Shown in pieces: positions 9,042-17,018 of a stretch of DNA of 32,128 nt. Numbering within the stretch: position 1 is the first letter of the stretch; the number at the start of each line of letters is the position of its first letter. Source of the stretch: an uncultured Clostridia bacterium (GTDB lineage Bacteria; Bacillota; Clostridia; Oscillospirales; Acutalibacteraceae); assembly GCA_947169745.1 (NCBI GenBank), contig CAMVQZ010000016.1, positions 1-32,128 of the forward strand. Reading direction: 5' to 3'. Position numbers and translations under genes: made by a program. Below the pieces are notes generated by a model. It had not been told where the DNA came from and did not search any database. It worked only from the letters and a program-made list of their open reading frames with translations.

Positions 9042-9070
9042 TGGACTTTATGCAAGAATTGTTATATAAT
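9042..9070 (+). promoter_or_regulatory. Promoter for the prsA-like gene
   Basis: A perfect TATAAT at 9065-9070 has a TGGACT -35 candidate (4 of 6) at 9042-9047 with a 17-bp spacer. The transcript would begin about 35 bp before the start codon. Confidence 0.6.
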
Positions 9071-9113
9071 AAGCCTATATGCGTATGATAAACTTGAAAG
9101 GAAGAACCAGATA

Positions 9114-10271
9114 ATGAAAATAAAAAGTATCGTTAAACCTGTGGCTGTGCTTGGTGCATTTGCAGTGCTTATGTCTGCAGCCGGATGCGCTGATACCTCG
9201 TGGAGCTATAAGACAAAGGATAAGACCCTCTCAAACGGCACATGGATATACTATACTTACTCCGCCACAAACGAGGCTATCCAGAAATACGGCGAGGAAA
9301 ATAAGGACGATGACGGCAACAGCAAGACTATAAAAGTGAGCGATTCAAAATTCTACGATTATAAAGTAGAAGGAAAGAAAATGGCTGACTGGATCAAAAA
9401 CAAGGCAAAGCAGAGATGTCTTGAGGCTCTTACAGTGGATAAGCTCCTCAAGGAGAATAAGGTCGAATATGACAAGAAGCCGATTGAGGATTACAGAAAG
9501 CAGTATATTTCATATATGGAGAAAAACGGAAACGATCTCTTTACAACGCTGGGCGTTTCCACCGGCACGATCGCAGACTGCTCTGTCGTTTATCCTCAGC
9601 TTTCAAATGAGCTTTTCAAATATTTCTACGGCAAGGGCGGCCCCAAGGAGGTCACCGACGAGCAGCTGAAAAAATTCTATACCGATAACTATACGGATTA
9701 TTACTATATCCCCTATACCTTTACAACTACAGGCTCAGACGGCAACAAAACCGATATAGAGGATTCCGAAAAGGATAAGGTAAAATCAAACTTCGGAAAA
9801 TATGCCAAGGAGCTTAACGAGGGCAAGAAAAAGACAACCGATATTGATGAGGAATATAAGAAGGATTTCGAGAAGGAAAAATCCGACAGCGTTTCTGATA
9901 CAGCGGATCTTTCAAAATCCTCTCTTCCGGAAAAGCTTCAGGAGGCTATAAAGGCTCTTGGCAGCAAAAAGGCTGATGTCAAGGAAATCGACGGTGTTTA
10001 TTACCTTATATATAAGGGAGATATCAACGAAAAGGCCGCAAAGATAAAGTCAACAGAGGATAAGGATTCCTCGGATTCAGAGCAGGATACAGATGCTGTA
10101 TCGAGAGAGACTGTTCTCAGGGCTATGAAGGATGACGACTACAAATCATATCTTGAAGAAGAATGCAAGAAACTCAAATATGATACCAATGATGCTTGTC
10201 TTTCAAAATATACAGTAGAAAGAACTGTTGACATCGTTAAAAATGAGGAAGCTAAGCAGGCAAGTGCCTGA
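9114..10271 (+). CDS. PrsA/SurA-like foldase lipoprotein
   Basis: A 385-residue lipoprotein from the ATG at 9114, chosen because AAAGGAAG at 9098-9105 precedes it and it gives a proper signal peptide: basic start, hydrophobic core and MSAAGC with the lipidated Cys at 25. The reading frame continues upstream but that part lacks a ribosome site and overlaps the promoter. The mature part is rich in Lys, Asp and Glu and has a SurA-N-like helical pattern (LTVDKLLKENKVEYDKK, then EVTDEQLKKFYTDNY). I see no clear parvulin active-site signature, so isomerase activity is unproved. Likely role: folding of exported proteins at the outer face of the membrane. Placement after mfd recalls other Firmicutes. 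Confidence 0.75.
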   Translation: MKIKSIVKPVAVLGAFAVLMSAAGCADTSWSYKTKDKTLSNGTWIYYTYSATNEAIQKYGEENKDDDGNSKTIKVSDSKFYDYKVEGKKMADWIKNKAKQRCLEALTVDKLLKENKVEYDKKPIEDYRKQYISYMEKNGNDLFTTLGVSTGTIADCSVVYPQLSNELFKYFYGKGGPKEVTDEQLKKFYTDNYTDYYYIPYTFTTTGSDGNKTDIEDSEKDKVKSNFGKYAKELNEGKKKTTDIDEEYKKDFEKEKSDSVSDTADLSKSSLPEKLQEAIKALGSKKADVKEIDGVYYLIYKGDINEKAAKIKSTEDKDSSDSEQDTDAVSRETVLRAMKDDDYKSYLEEECKKLKYDTNDACLSKYTVERTVDIVKNEEAKQASA

Positions 10272-10278
10272 CAGGTTT

Positions 10279-10308
10279 AAGAGGAAGTCCGGGCGGCTTC
10301 CTCTTTTT
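10279..10308 (+). terminator. Rho-independent terminator after the prsA-like gene
   Basis: AAGAGGAAG (10279-10287) pairs with CTTCCTCTT (10297-10305) around a 9-nt loop, followed by T5. It lies 8 bp after the stop codon and before the tcdA ribosome site, so tcdA depends on read-through or an unseen promoter. Confidence 0.85.
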
Positions 10309-10332
10309 GTCGATTATAAGGAGTGATGTTCC

Positions 10333-11046
10333 GTGGAGGGAATATTTGAAAGAACAGAGCTGCTTGTGGGAAAAGAAGCAATGGAGCGCCTGCGTTCCTC
10401 CAGAGTAGCAGTTTTCGGCGCAGGAGGCGTGGGAGGATATGTTATAGAGGCTCTTGTACGCAGCGGCATCGGCACCCTGGATATCATCGATAAGGACAGG
10501 GTATCTGTCAGCAATATTAACAGACAGATAATTGCAACGACAAAAAGCGTGGGAATGTACAAAACAGAAGCTGCAGCAGAAAGAGCATACAGCATCAACC
10601 CGGATGTGAAAATAAATATTTATAACCTCTTTTACAGCGAGGAAACAGCCGGAGAGTTTGATTTTTCCCGGTATACTTATGTGGTCGACGCTGTGGATAC
10701 CGTCAGCGCAAAAATATCCATAATCATAAGAGCACAGGAAAAAAACGTTCCGGTCATTTCGTCAATGGGCGCCGGAAATAAGCTTCATCCGGAAATGTTT
10801 GAAATATCTGACATTTACAAAACCTCGGTATGTCCCCTGGCAAGAGTAATGAGAAGGGAATTGAAGGCAAGAGGGGTCAGAAAGCTTAAGGTAGTCTATT
10901 CCAGAGAAGAACCCATCACTCCGGCGGTAAAGCTTTTTGATGACGAAAGCAGAAAGCCTGTGCCGGCAAGCATATCCTTTGTGCCATCAGCTGCAGGTCT
11001 TATACTTGCCGGCGAAGTGGTAAGAGATATAACAGGAGCAAAATAA
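10333..11046 (+). CDS. tcdA: tRNA threonylcarbamoyladenosine dehydratase (ThiF/E1-like)
   Basis: A 237-residue E1-like enzyme. TcdA uses ATP to dehydrate t6A at position 37 of ANN-decoding tRNAs into cyclic ct6A. Seen: nucleotide-binding GAGGVGG at 29-35, the Asp-x-Asp region IIDKDRVSVSNINRQ (Arg 64), VVDAVDT near 118-123 and a conserved-looking CPLARVMRREL. It starts with GTG at 10333, with AAGGAG at 10319-10324 in place. It is slightly shorter than E. coli TcdA (268 residues), ending near the dehydratase core. The next gene starts 1 bp after its stop, so they are co-translated. TsaD, which makes the t6A substrate, is encoded in the same window at 30135. A ThiF/MoeB role is less likely. Confidence 0.88.
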   Translation: MEGIFERTELLVGKEAMERLRSSRVAVFGAGGVGGYVIEALVRSGIGTLDIIDKDRVSVSNINRQIIATTKSVGMYKTEAAAERAYSINPDVKINIYNLFYSEETAGEFDFSRYTYVVDAVDTVSAKISIIIRAQEKNVPVISSMGAGNKLHPEMFEISDIYKTSVCPLARVMRRELKARGVRKLKVVYSREEPITPAVKLFDDESRKPVPASISFVPSAAGLILAGEVVRDITGAK

Positions 11047-11047
11047 T

Positions 11048-11707
11048 ATGGAAATGATAGCAGCTCTTAGCAATGAATACATATCTGTAAAAGAAGCAAA
11101 GCCCAGTTACGGGGGCAGTCAGGGATGGTTCCGGAAAACCGACCCGAAAATTGACAGACATGGGTGCGGAGTGATCGCAGCTGCCGATGTTATGCTTTAT
11201 CTGCTTATAAATGTCCCGGAATATAAAAACCCTCAGCTACTGGAATATCTTGCAGGGAACTCTCCTGTGGAAAATGGTATTGAAGCCGACATATATACAG
11301 ATATGATAAGACGGCTGTGCCGGGAATATTTTTCTATCAGTCTGTGGGGACTGGACAGCTCAAAAATGAAACGGGGAATAAAAAGGCTGAGCCGACGGTA
11401 CGGCTGGACGCCCCCGAAAATATGGAAAACCGGAAGCCGCTCCTTCGGGGAAATATGCTCTTCCCTTGAACAAAATATCCCTGTCATACTCAGGATCGGA
11501 GGCAGCGCCGGAAATTATACCGACGGCTTCAGAAAAAATATGATCGGGCAGGAGGATTTCACACCGGAAATGTTTCACGGCAGGGGAGAGAGGATATTCA
11601 GACATTTTGTAGTGGTGACAGGCGCATTCCGGAACAAAAGCGAAAACTGGCTGAGAATTTCTACCTACGGAAGAGAAGCGTATATTTTAGAAAGAAATAA
11701 ATACTGA
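11048..11707 (+). CDS. C39-like papain-fold protein of unknown function
   Basis: A 219-residue protein without signal peptide or membrane helix. Its pattern fits C39-like papain-fold proteins: Gln 25 then Cys 40 in RHGCGVIAAADVML, a central strand PVILRIGG near 145-152, and His 186 in RHFVVVTGAF. After it comes WLRISTYG, where the family usually has an Asp or Asn, so the third catalytic residue is uncertain. AGGAG at 11034-11038 precedes the ATG, and its start is 1 bp after tcdA stops. It is probably cytosolic and co-expressed with TcdA. I cannot assign a substrate; processing of a peptide or a non-catalytic role are both open. Confidence 0.6.
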   Translation: MEMIAALSNEYISVKEAKPSYGGSQGWFRKTDPKIDRHGCGVIAAADVMLYLLINVPEYKNPQLLEYLAGNSPVENGIEADIYTDMIRRLCREYFSISLWGLDSSKMKRGIKRLSRRYGWTPPKIWKTGSRSFGEICSSLEQNIPVILRIGGSAGNYTDGFRKNMIGQEDFTPEMFHGRGERIFRHFVVVTGAFRNKSENWLRISTYGREAYILERNKY

Positions 11708-11711
11708 AAAT

Positions 11712-11890
11712 TTAAGGCAACACCGCTGGGCGACCGCCTGACGGCTTTGCACGCCATCTTTCGGCAAATTTTCCGTCATTTTCGCCAAAATCTCCTTGAA
11801 ATACGTCAGTATTCCTGCGTCGATTTTGTCAATCTGACAAAAAATTATGCTCGAAATCTGACGCGCAATCTCTGTGCGGTGTTGCCTTAA
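11712..11890. mobile_element. MITE-like element with 15-bp terminal inverted repeats
   Basis: A 179-bp element with perfect ends TTAAGGCAACACCGC (11712-11726) and its complement (11876-11890). It encodes no transposase. The outermost bases are TTAA on both sides, so a TA or TTAA target duplication cannot be told apart from the inverted repeat. It lies 4 bp after the stop of the papain-like gene. An internal hairpin TTTTGTCA-ATC-TGACAAAA lies at 11824-11842. It was probably moved by a transposase encoded elsewhere; which family is unknown. Confidence 0.75.
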
Positions 11891-12389
11891 GACTGAAAAA
11901 ATAATAATGGGTGTGTGGCAATGGTAAGTTTTTGCGCGTCTTGGTTGTTTATTTCATCCGACAGTCTGTGCAGTTGCGTGCCTTCGGCACGGAGCCAAAA
12001 AGGTGAACCAGGGTTCCCCCCTCTGGAAATCCCTCCTCCTTTTTTAGTGCCGAACATACTGACAGCTGACAAAAGTGCGTATGTACCTCTGCTTCTATGA
12101 GCAGAAATCAAGGAACATAAGCAACCCTTGTTATCATATAAACCGACAGCTCCAAATATGTTCTACCCGGCTCATACCATGCTGAATCAGCCATACAAAC
12201 TACCCGACAAACACAGCAGGGGTTCAAGGAGGGGAATTACAAAAAGGGGCAACCTCAAAGGGGGCGCAGCCCCATTTTTGGGTCCCCGTTTTGTCCCGTG
12301 CCGGAGGCACGCACCGCAGAGACTATCGCCTCAGAAAACAAACCATATACGCACAGACTACCCCCATAACAATACCTCAATACCTATCG
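11891..12389. other. Gene-free region with GC-rich hairpins
   Basis: No convincing gene is seen. It holds two similar 6-bp-stem hairpins, CGTGCC-TTC-GGCACG (11977-11991) and CGTGCC-GGA-GGCACG (12297-12311), and GGGGC-GCA-GCCCC (12261-12273) followed by ATTTTTG, which resembles a terminator. Open reading frames here lack ribosome sites and known motifs. The region resembles decayed intergenic repeat material. Confidence 0.55.
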
Positions 12390-12498
12390 CCGCGCGACGA
12401 GAGTATATGTACGCACGACAGAGCGAATGGAATGAGCGATAACGCGAACACGCTCAGTGCGAGCACGCACCGAGGCACGCACCGAGGCACGCACCGCC
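12390..12498 (-). repeat. Partial repeat copy R4, inverted
   Basis: On the minus strand it reads as the family head: the GGTGCGTGCTCGCACTGAGC segment, CGCGTTATCGCTC, CGCTCTGTCGTGCGTACATA, then CGTCGCGCGGC. The core is at 12406-12446. The head hairpin GTGCG-AGCA-CGCAC is at 12457-12470. Two exact 12-bp units, CGAGGCACGCAC (12471-12482 and 12483-12494), follow. The GC-rich and tail blocks are absent. It ends 5 bp before the ATPase -35 box. Confidence 0.85.
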
Positions 12499-12502
12499 TG
12501 TA

Positions 12503-12531
12503 TTGACTTATGGATGAATTTATGGTTTAAT
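12503..12531 (+). promoter_or_regulatory. Promoter for the V-type ATPase operon
   Basis: TTGACT (12503-12508), a 17-bp spacer and TTTAAT (12526-12531), each 5 of 6 to consensus. The predicted start is about 30 bp upstream of the first GTG codon. Confidence 0.7.
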
Positions 12532-12568
12532 CTAATTGTATGTACACTTTGAAAAGGGGGGATAAAAG

Positions 12569-12880
12569 GTGGCAAAAGAAATGATAGAAGCTATACTACA
12601 GACGGAAGAAGAGTGCAGAAAAAAAGAGGCTGATGCAAGGGAACACGCGGAAGAAAAAAAGCGAAATGCCCGGACCGATTCAGCCCGGATAATAAGCGAT
12701 GCCCGCAGTGAGGTTGATAAGATGCTTCGGGACGATGCTGCCGCTATCGAGAAAAGCTCACAGCTGGAGCTCGAAAGGGACAGAAAAAAAACCGACGCTC
12801 AGTGCAGTGAGCTTTGCAGTAAAGCAGACAAAAATCTTGACAGAGTAACAAAGCTTGTCGTTGAAGCTATTACAAGCTGA
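12569..12880 (+). CDS. V-type ATPase peripheral-stalk subunit (G/H type, NtpF position)
   Basis: A 103-residue, highly charged, all-helical protein that fits the stator-stalk G/H subunit, which pairs with subunit E as a coiled coil. The sequence is almost continuous heptad-like helix: EECRKKEADAREHAEEKK, then ARIISDARSEVDKML. It starts with GTG at 12569 after AGGGGGG at about 12555-12561. It is first in the operon, the place of ntpF in Enterococcus hirae. These small subunits are weakly conserved, so the name rests on composition and position. Confidence 0.75.
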   Translation: MAKEMIEAILQTEEECRKKEADAREHAEEKKRNARTDSARIISDARSEVDKMLRDDAAAIEKSSQLELERDRKKTDAQCSELCSKADKNLDRVTKLVVEAITS

Positions 12881-12916
12881 CTTTAAAAGCAAACTTGAAA
12901 GTGTGGTGATGACGAT

Positions 12917-14899
12917 TTGGCTAAGCTAAAAATGAATACAGTTAAGATCATTGCCCTCAAAAGGGACAGAAAAAGACTTCTGGAACATCTACAGGACAGT
13001 TCCCTTGTACATATCCGCCACAAGGAAGAGGTTGAGGAGGGCTTTGAGAGAACAGACACTTCAGCTCAGCTTAATCAGTTTGACAGAAATATCCTGCTGA
13101 CAGAGCAGGCGCTCAAAATCCTGGACAGGACTTCACCTGATAAAAAAGGGATCCTGGGTGCTTTCAAGGGATCGAAAGAGGTAGACCCGGATTATGTAGG
13201 ACGGCTCAGCGCCAGCTCTGCAAAAATAATCGGTATATGTCAGAAGATCCTGGATCTGGATAAGCAGCGGGTGGATATCGCAGCGGAAAGGATAAGGATA
13301 AAAGCCGCCTCAGCACAGCTTGAGCCATGGAGCGATCTGGATATCCCGATGAACACTCCGGACTCCGCAGCTTCTGCAGTTTTTATCGGAAGCTTTCCTT
13401 CATACTACGATGACACCTCTCTGTCAGAGACGCTGGCAGAGGAAGCGCCCGATCTCGTATTTGAATATGAGCTGCTCTATTCATCTTCAAATCAGACCTG
13501 TGCAGTAATATGTACGCCTCTGAGTCAGAAGGAGGAGGCAGAGAATGTTTTGCGATCAATGGGATTCACAAGACCTCTTAACCCTACCTCAAAGACGCCG
13601 AAGGTAAAAATGCAGAAATATAGGGAAAGGGACAAGGAGCTTGAGGCAAAGCTGGAAAAAACCGAAAAGGATATCGCCGGCTATGTCGGATACAGAGAGG
13701 ATATCCGGGATATACAGGATTATTTCCAGATGAGATCCGAAAAATATAAGGTAATATCTGAGCTTGACCAGACAAAGCACGTTTTCATCCTTTACGGATA
13801 TGTTCCGGAGGAGGATTGCGAAAAGCTTCAGGAAATGTGTGAAAAGGCAGTGACCTGCGTGGTGGAATTCGGACCTGCAGGAGACGACGCTCCGGTAAAG
13901 CTGAAAAACAACAGCTTTACAAGTCCGGCAGAAAGCATTGTAACGATGTATTCCCCCCCGTCTCATTCAGACGTGGATCCCACGCCTGTTCTGGCATTTT
14001 TCTTCTATTTCTTCTTCGGAATGATGTTTTCCGACGCAGGGTACGGTCTGCTGATGATAATAGCGACTACGCTTATGCTGAAGATACTGAAGCCGGATAA
14101 GAAGATGCATGATAATCTTAAGCTTTTCCAGTACTGCGGAATTTTCACCGTATTCTGGGGACTTGTATTCGGCAGTATATTCGGAGACGCTCCGGCTGTG
14201 ATATATAAGATGGTAACAGGCAACGAGATAACAATGCAGCAGATGCTGCCCTGGCCTACTCTTGATACACAAAAGGACGCGCTGACAATAATGATCCTTT
14301 CCATCGGCCTGGGACTTGTACATATCCTTGTGGGTATGGGATGTAAGTTCTATGTTTGCTGGAAGGAAAAGCAGTATGCCCAGGCTCTCTTTGATACAGG
14401 GCTCTGGATGACGATGCTCATCGGCTTTGCAGTCCTGGGGGCAGGCATAGCGGCTCTTCCGGTGCTGGTATATGTGGGCGGCGGCATTTCGGCTGCGTCG
14501 GCTTTGGGACTGGTGCTGACACAGGGAAGAGAGAAAAAGGGCATTTTCGGAAAGATCATCGGAGGCGTTGCTTCGCTTTATGATATCACAAGCTACATAA
14601 GCGACCTTCTGAGCTATTCCAGACTTCTTGCTCTTGGTCTGACCACCGGAGTAATGGCACAGGTCTTTAATATGCTTTCCACATTGATGGGTACCAGCGT
14701 TTTTGGTATCATATTCATGATAGTGATATTCATAGCAGGTCATGCGATAACCATCGGCCTGAATGCACTGGGATCATATGTGCATACGATGCGTCTCCAG
14801 TATGTGGAAATGTTCAGCAAATTCTACGAGGGCGGCGGCAGGCTCTTTGAGCCCTTCTCCCCCGGCAGCAAAAATTTCAAAGTAAAAAAACAAAAATAA
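12917..14899 (+). CDS. ntpI: V-type ATPase subunit I (a-type membrane stator)
   Basis: A 660-residue subunit with a cytoplasmic helical N-terminal half (to about 350) and about seven to eight membrane helices in the C-terminal half. It forms the ion half-channels against the K-ring. Two essential arginines are visible: Arg 569 in LLSYSRLLALGL and Arg 626 in HTMRLQYVEMFSKFYEG, matching the conserved pair of the family. The start is TTG at 12917, giving MAKLKMNTVK, which aligns with the usual MA-x-x-K-M start; the GGTGATGA ahead of it can pair with the 16S rRNA end. The TTG may keep output of this one- or two-copy subunit low. Confidence 0.93.
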   Translation: MAKLKMNTVKIIALKRDRKRLLEHLQDSSLVHIRHKEEVEEGFERTDTSAQLNQFDRNILLTEQALKILDRTSPDKKGILGAFKGSKEVDPDYVGRLSASSAKIIGICQKILDLDKQRVDIAAERIRIKAASAQLEPWSDLDIPMNTPDSAASAVFIGSFPSYYDDTSLSETLAEEAPDLVFEYELLYSSSNQTCAVICTPLSQKEEAENVLRSMGFTRPLNPTSKTPKVKMQKYRERDKELEAKLEKTEKDIAGYVGYREDIRDIQDYFQMRSEKYKVISELDQTKHVFILYGYVPEEDCEKLQEMCEKAVTCVVEFGPAGDDAPVKLKNNSFTSPAESIVTMYSPPSHSDVDPTPVLAFFFYFFFGMMFSDAGYGLLMIIATTLMLKILKPDKKMHDNLKLFQYCGIFTVFWGLVFGSIFGDAPAVIYKMVTGNEITMQQMLPWPTLDTQKDALTIMILSIGLGLVHILVGMGCKFYVCWKEKQYAQALFDTGLWMTMLIGFAVLGAGIAALPVLVYVGGGISAASALGLVLTQGREKKGIFGKIIGGVASLYDITSYISDLLSYSRLLALGLTTGVMAQVFNMLSTLMGTSVFGIIFMIVIFIAGHAITIGLNALGSYVHTMRLQYVEMFSKFYEGGGRLFEPFSPGSKNFKVKKQK

Positions 14900-14924
14900 A
14901 CAGTCAATTCGGAGGTAAAAATTT

Positions 14925-15398
14925 ATGAACGGTATTATTTTCGCCATCCTGGCAGCAACAGTAGCAACAGTTTTCGCAGGCATCGGTTCTGCAAAGGGCG
15001 TAGGCTCTGCAGCACAGACTGCAATGGGCGTCCTCTCAGAGGATTCCTCAATGTTTGGTAAAATGCTGGTACTCACCCTTCTCCCCGGTACACAGGGACT
15101 TTACGGCTTCATCGTCGGCTTCCTTGTAATGATCAACTGCGGCATCCTTGGCGGTACAGAGCCCTCACTCATGCAGGGTCTTGCTTATCTCGGCGCTTCC
15201 TTCGCTATCGGTATCGGCGGTATGATCTCCGGCTTTGCTCAGGGAAAGGCAGCAGTTGCAGGTATCTCAATGTGTGCAAAGGATGAAAAGAACTTCTCAA
15301 AGGCAATGGTATCCATTACCCTCGTTGAGATCTACGCTCTTCTTGCATTCATCGTTTCTCTGCTCATGGTAATCACCATTCCTAACATCAAGATGTGA
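14925..15398 (+). CDS. ntpK: V-type ATPase subunit K, Na+-type proteolipid
   Basis: A 157-residue, four-helix duplicated proteolipid that forms the rotor ring. Both halves show the GxGSAxG-type packing motif. The residues that bind Na+ in E. hirae NtpK (Leu 61, Thr 64, Gln 65, Gln 110, Glu 139) line up here as Leu 53, Thr 56, Gln 57, Gln 106 and Glu 135, so sodium rather than proton transport is predicted. GGAGG at 14911-14915 precedes ATG. Codon choice is unlike its neighbours: 17 Ile codons with no ATA, and the protein has no Arg at all. This fits a protein needed in many copies per complex. Confidence 0.96.
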   Translation: MNGIIFAILAATVATVFAGIGSAKGVGSAAQTAMGVLSEDSSMFGKMLVLTLLPGTQGLYGFIVGFLVMINCGILGGTEPSLMQGLAYLGASFAIGIGGMISGFAQGKAAVAGISMCAKDEKNFSKAMVSITLVEIYALLAFIVSLLMVITIPNIKM

Positions 15399-15404
15399 TC
15401 AGGC

Positions 15405-15418
15405 GCGGTACCTACCGC
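15405..15418 (+). other. Palindromic hairpin between ntpK and ntpE
   Basis: GCGGTA-CC-TACCGC lies 7 bp after ntpK, in a 51-bp gap that is wider than most gaps in the operon. There is no T-run, so it is not a terminator. It could protect or mark the end of the ntpK message. Confidence 0.5.
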
Positions 15419-15449
15419 AGTGAATATATAAGTAAAGGCAGGTGCGTTT

Positions 15450-16034
15450 ATGAGCAGCGGCGAAAAGATCCTTGCGAGGATAAGGCAGGAGACCGATGAC
15501 AAAATTGCCGGTATTACTGCCGATGCAGACAAGGTCTATACTGAAGCAGTCAAAAAAGCCGAAAAACAGGCACAGGACATAAAGCATGAAGGCGAACATA
15601 AGATACAGCTTCAGTCAGATAATATGTTGAAGGCTCTTAAAAGTAAAAAGGAGCTGGAAAGACAAAAAGCTATTCTCAGAACAAAAAGACAAAAGATCAA
15701 TGAAGCTATAGATCATATCTACAAATATATGACAGGGCTTGACGACAAGGCATACTTTGATATAATCGTCAGGCTGGCATCCTCTGTAAAGGCTGAAAAG
15801 GGTGTAATATATTTCTGTGAAAAGGATCTGAAAAGACTTCCGGCGGATCTGAAGGAAAGACTCAGCAAATGCGGTGTTTCCGCCGAAATCTCAAAGGAAC
15901 CCTTTGAGAGCATCGAAAGCGGCTTCGTTCTGAAAAACGGGGATATCGAGGAAAACCTCAGCTTCATTTCAATTATCAACGAAAAGCGCGAGGAAATAGA
16001 GGATATCATCAGCAAAGAGCTTTTTAAGGATTAA
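15450..16034 (+). CDS. ntpE: V-type ATPase subunit E (peripheral stalk)
   Basis: A 194-residue stator subunit with the usual two parts: a long charged N-terminal helix (about 1-85, EKILARIRQETDDKIAGI onward) that coils with the small G/H subunit, and an alpha/beta C-terminal head that binds the catalytic A3B3 ring, ending in the ESGFVLKNGDIEENLSF segment typical of the family. Length matches E. hirae NtpE. AGGCAGGTG at about 15437-15445 lies ahead of the ATG. It follows subunit K, as expected. Confidence 0.92.
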   Translation: MSSGEKILARIRQETDDKIAGITADADKVYTEAVKKAEKQAQDIKHEGEHKIQLQSDNMLKALKSKKELERQKAILRTKRQKINEAIDHIYKYMTGLDDKAYFDIIVRLASSVKAEKGVIYFCEKDLKRLPADLKERLSKCGVSAEISKEPFESIESGFVLKNGDIEENLSFISIINEKREEIEDIISKELFKD

Positions 16035-16046
16035 GGGGGAATTTGT

Positions 16047-17018
16047 GTGGCATTATCATATGAATTTTCTATCGGCTCGGTAAGAGCAAAAGAGTGCTCC
16101 CTTTTTTCCCAGGCTGATTTTGAACAGATGCTCCTGATGAAAAACGAGGCTGACCTCATCCGTTTTCTCAAGGATAAGGGTTACGGAGAGGGAGACACCA
16201 CTGAGGATATCCTTGAAAGCAACGAAAAGAAAACCTGGGAATATCTCAGGGGAGTTGCTCCTGATATCGAGATTTTCAATGTCTTTCTTCTCCAGAATGA
16301 CATACACAACTTCAAGACTATCCTCAAGGGTACGATATTTGAAAAGGACTACAGAAAGCTTCTCCTGGATCCCTATACTATAGATCCGGATGTGATAAGA
16401 AAAGCTGTTGAAAACAGGAAATTTGACAAGCTTCCGGAATGGCTGGCTGACGCCGCCAGAGAAAGCTATGATATTCTTGCTCACAGCAGCGACGCCCGTC
16501 TTTCTGACGGTATCGCAGACAAAGCCCTGATGGAACATCTCATATCAAAAGGAAAAGCTTCCGGATCGGGATTTCTCAGGGAATACTTTGAAACAATGGC
16601 TTTTTATGCGGATATAAAGATCGCCATAAGAGCCGCGAGGACAAAAGCCTCCAGAGATTATCTTGACGCTGTGCTTTGCAGGGTAGAGGGCCTTGACTGC
16701 AGGGCTCTTGCTGCCAAGGCGGTGTCAGGCTATGATAATCTGCTGAAATATGCAGAGAGCATCCGGGCCTATGACTGCAGGACAGCAATCGGCTTCTACA
16801 GAAGCTCTCCCCCGGCGCTGGAAAGGTTTGTTGACAACAAGCTTATCTCTCTGGCAAAAAAATACTGCAGATATACCACAGAAGGCGCAGAGCCCCTTTT
16901 CGGATATTATCTGGGATGTGAATGCGAGAGAAAGATAATATATATCATATCCGGCGGAATCAACACACGGACTTCTCCCGATAAAATAAGAGAAAGGCTG
17001 CGTGAATACTATGGTTAA
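16047..17018 (+). CDS. ntpC: V-type ATPase subunit C (d-type, rotor top)
   Basis: A 323-residue, mostly helical subunit that joins the K-ring to the central axle. The N-terminus (YEFSIGSVRAKECSLFSQADFEQML) matches the family, including its pseudo-repeated helical bundle and a C-terminal YYLGCECERKIIYII segment. It starts with GTG at 16047, with AAGGGGGA 7 bp upstream. It ends with an 8-bp overlap with the next gene, so translation is probably coupled. Confidence 0.93.
   Translation: MALSYEFSIGSVRAKECSLFSQADFEQMLLMKNEADLIRFLKDKGYGEGDTTEDILESNEKKTWEYLRGVAPDIEIFNVFLLQNDIHNFKTILKGTIFEKDYRKLLLDPYTIDPDVIRKAVENRKFDKLPEWLADAARESYDILAHSSDARLSDGIADKALMEHLISKGKASGSGFLREYFETMAFYADIKIAIRAARTKASRDYLDAVLCRVEGLDCRALAAKAVSGYDNLLKYAESIRAYDCRTAIGFYRSSPPALERFVDNKLISLAKKYCRYTTEGAEPLFGYYLGCECERKIIYIISGGINTRTSPDKIRERLREYYG

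Noticed and set aside
9039-9113. Extended N-terminus of the prsA-like protein
   Set aside because: It would include the promoter -10 box, hide the lipoprotein signal peptide and lacks a ribosome site; ATG 9114 is better.
11690-11797. Small minus-strand peptide starting in the MITE-like element (ATG at 11779, AAGGAG at 11792-11797)
   Set aside because: Spacing of 12 bases is long, the frame runs into the antisense of the upstream gene, and there is no sign of conservation that I can test.
12128-12506. Frames of 104 and 71 residues before the ATPase operon
   Set aside because: They run through hairpins and repeat copy R4, lack ribosome sites and show no motif.
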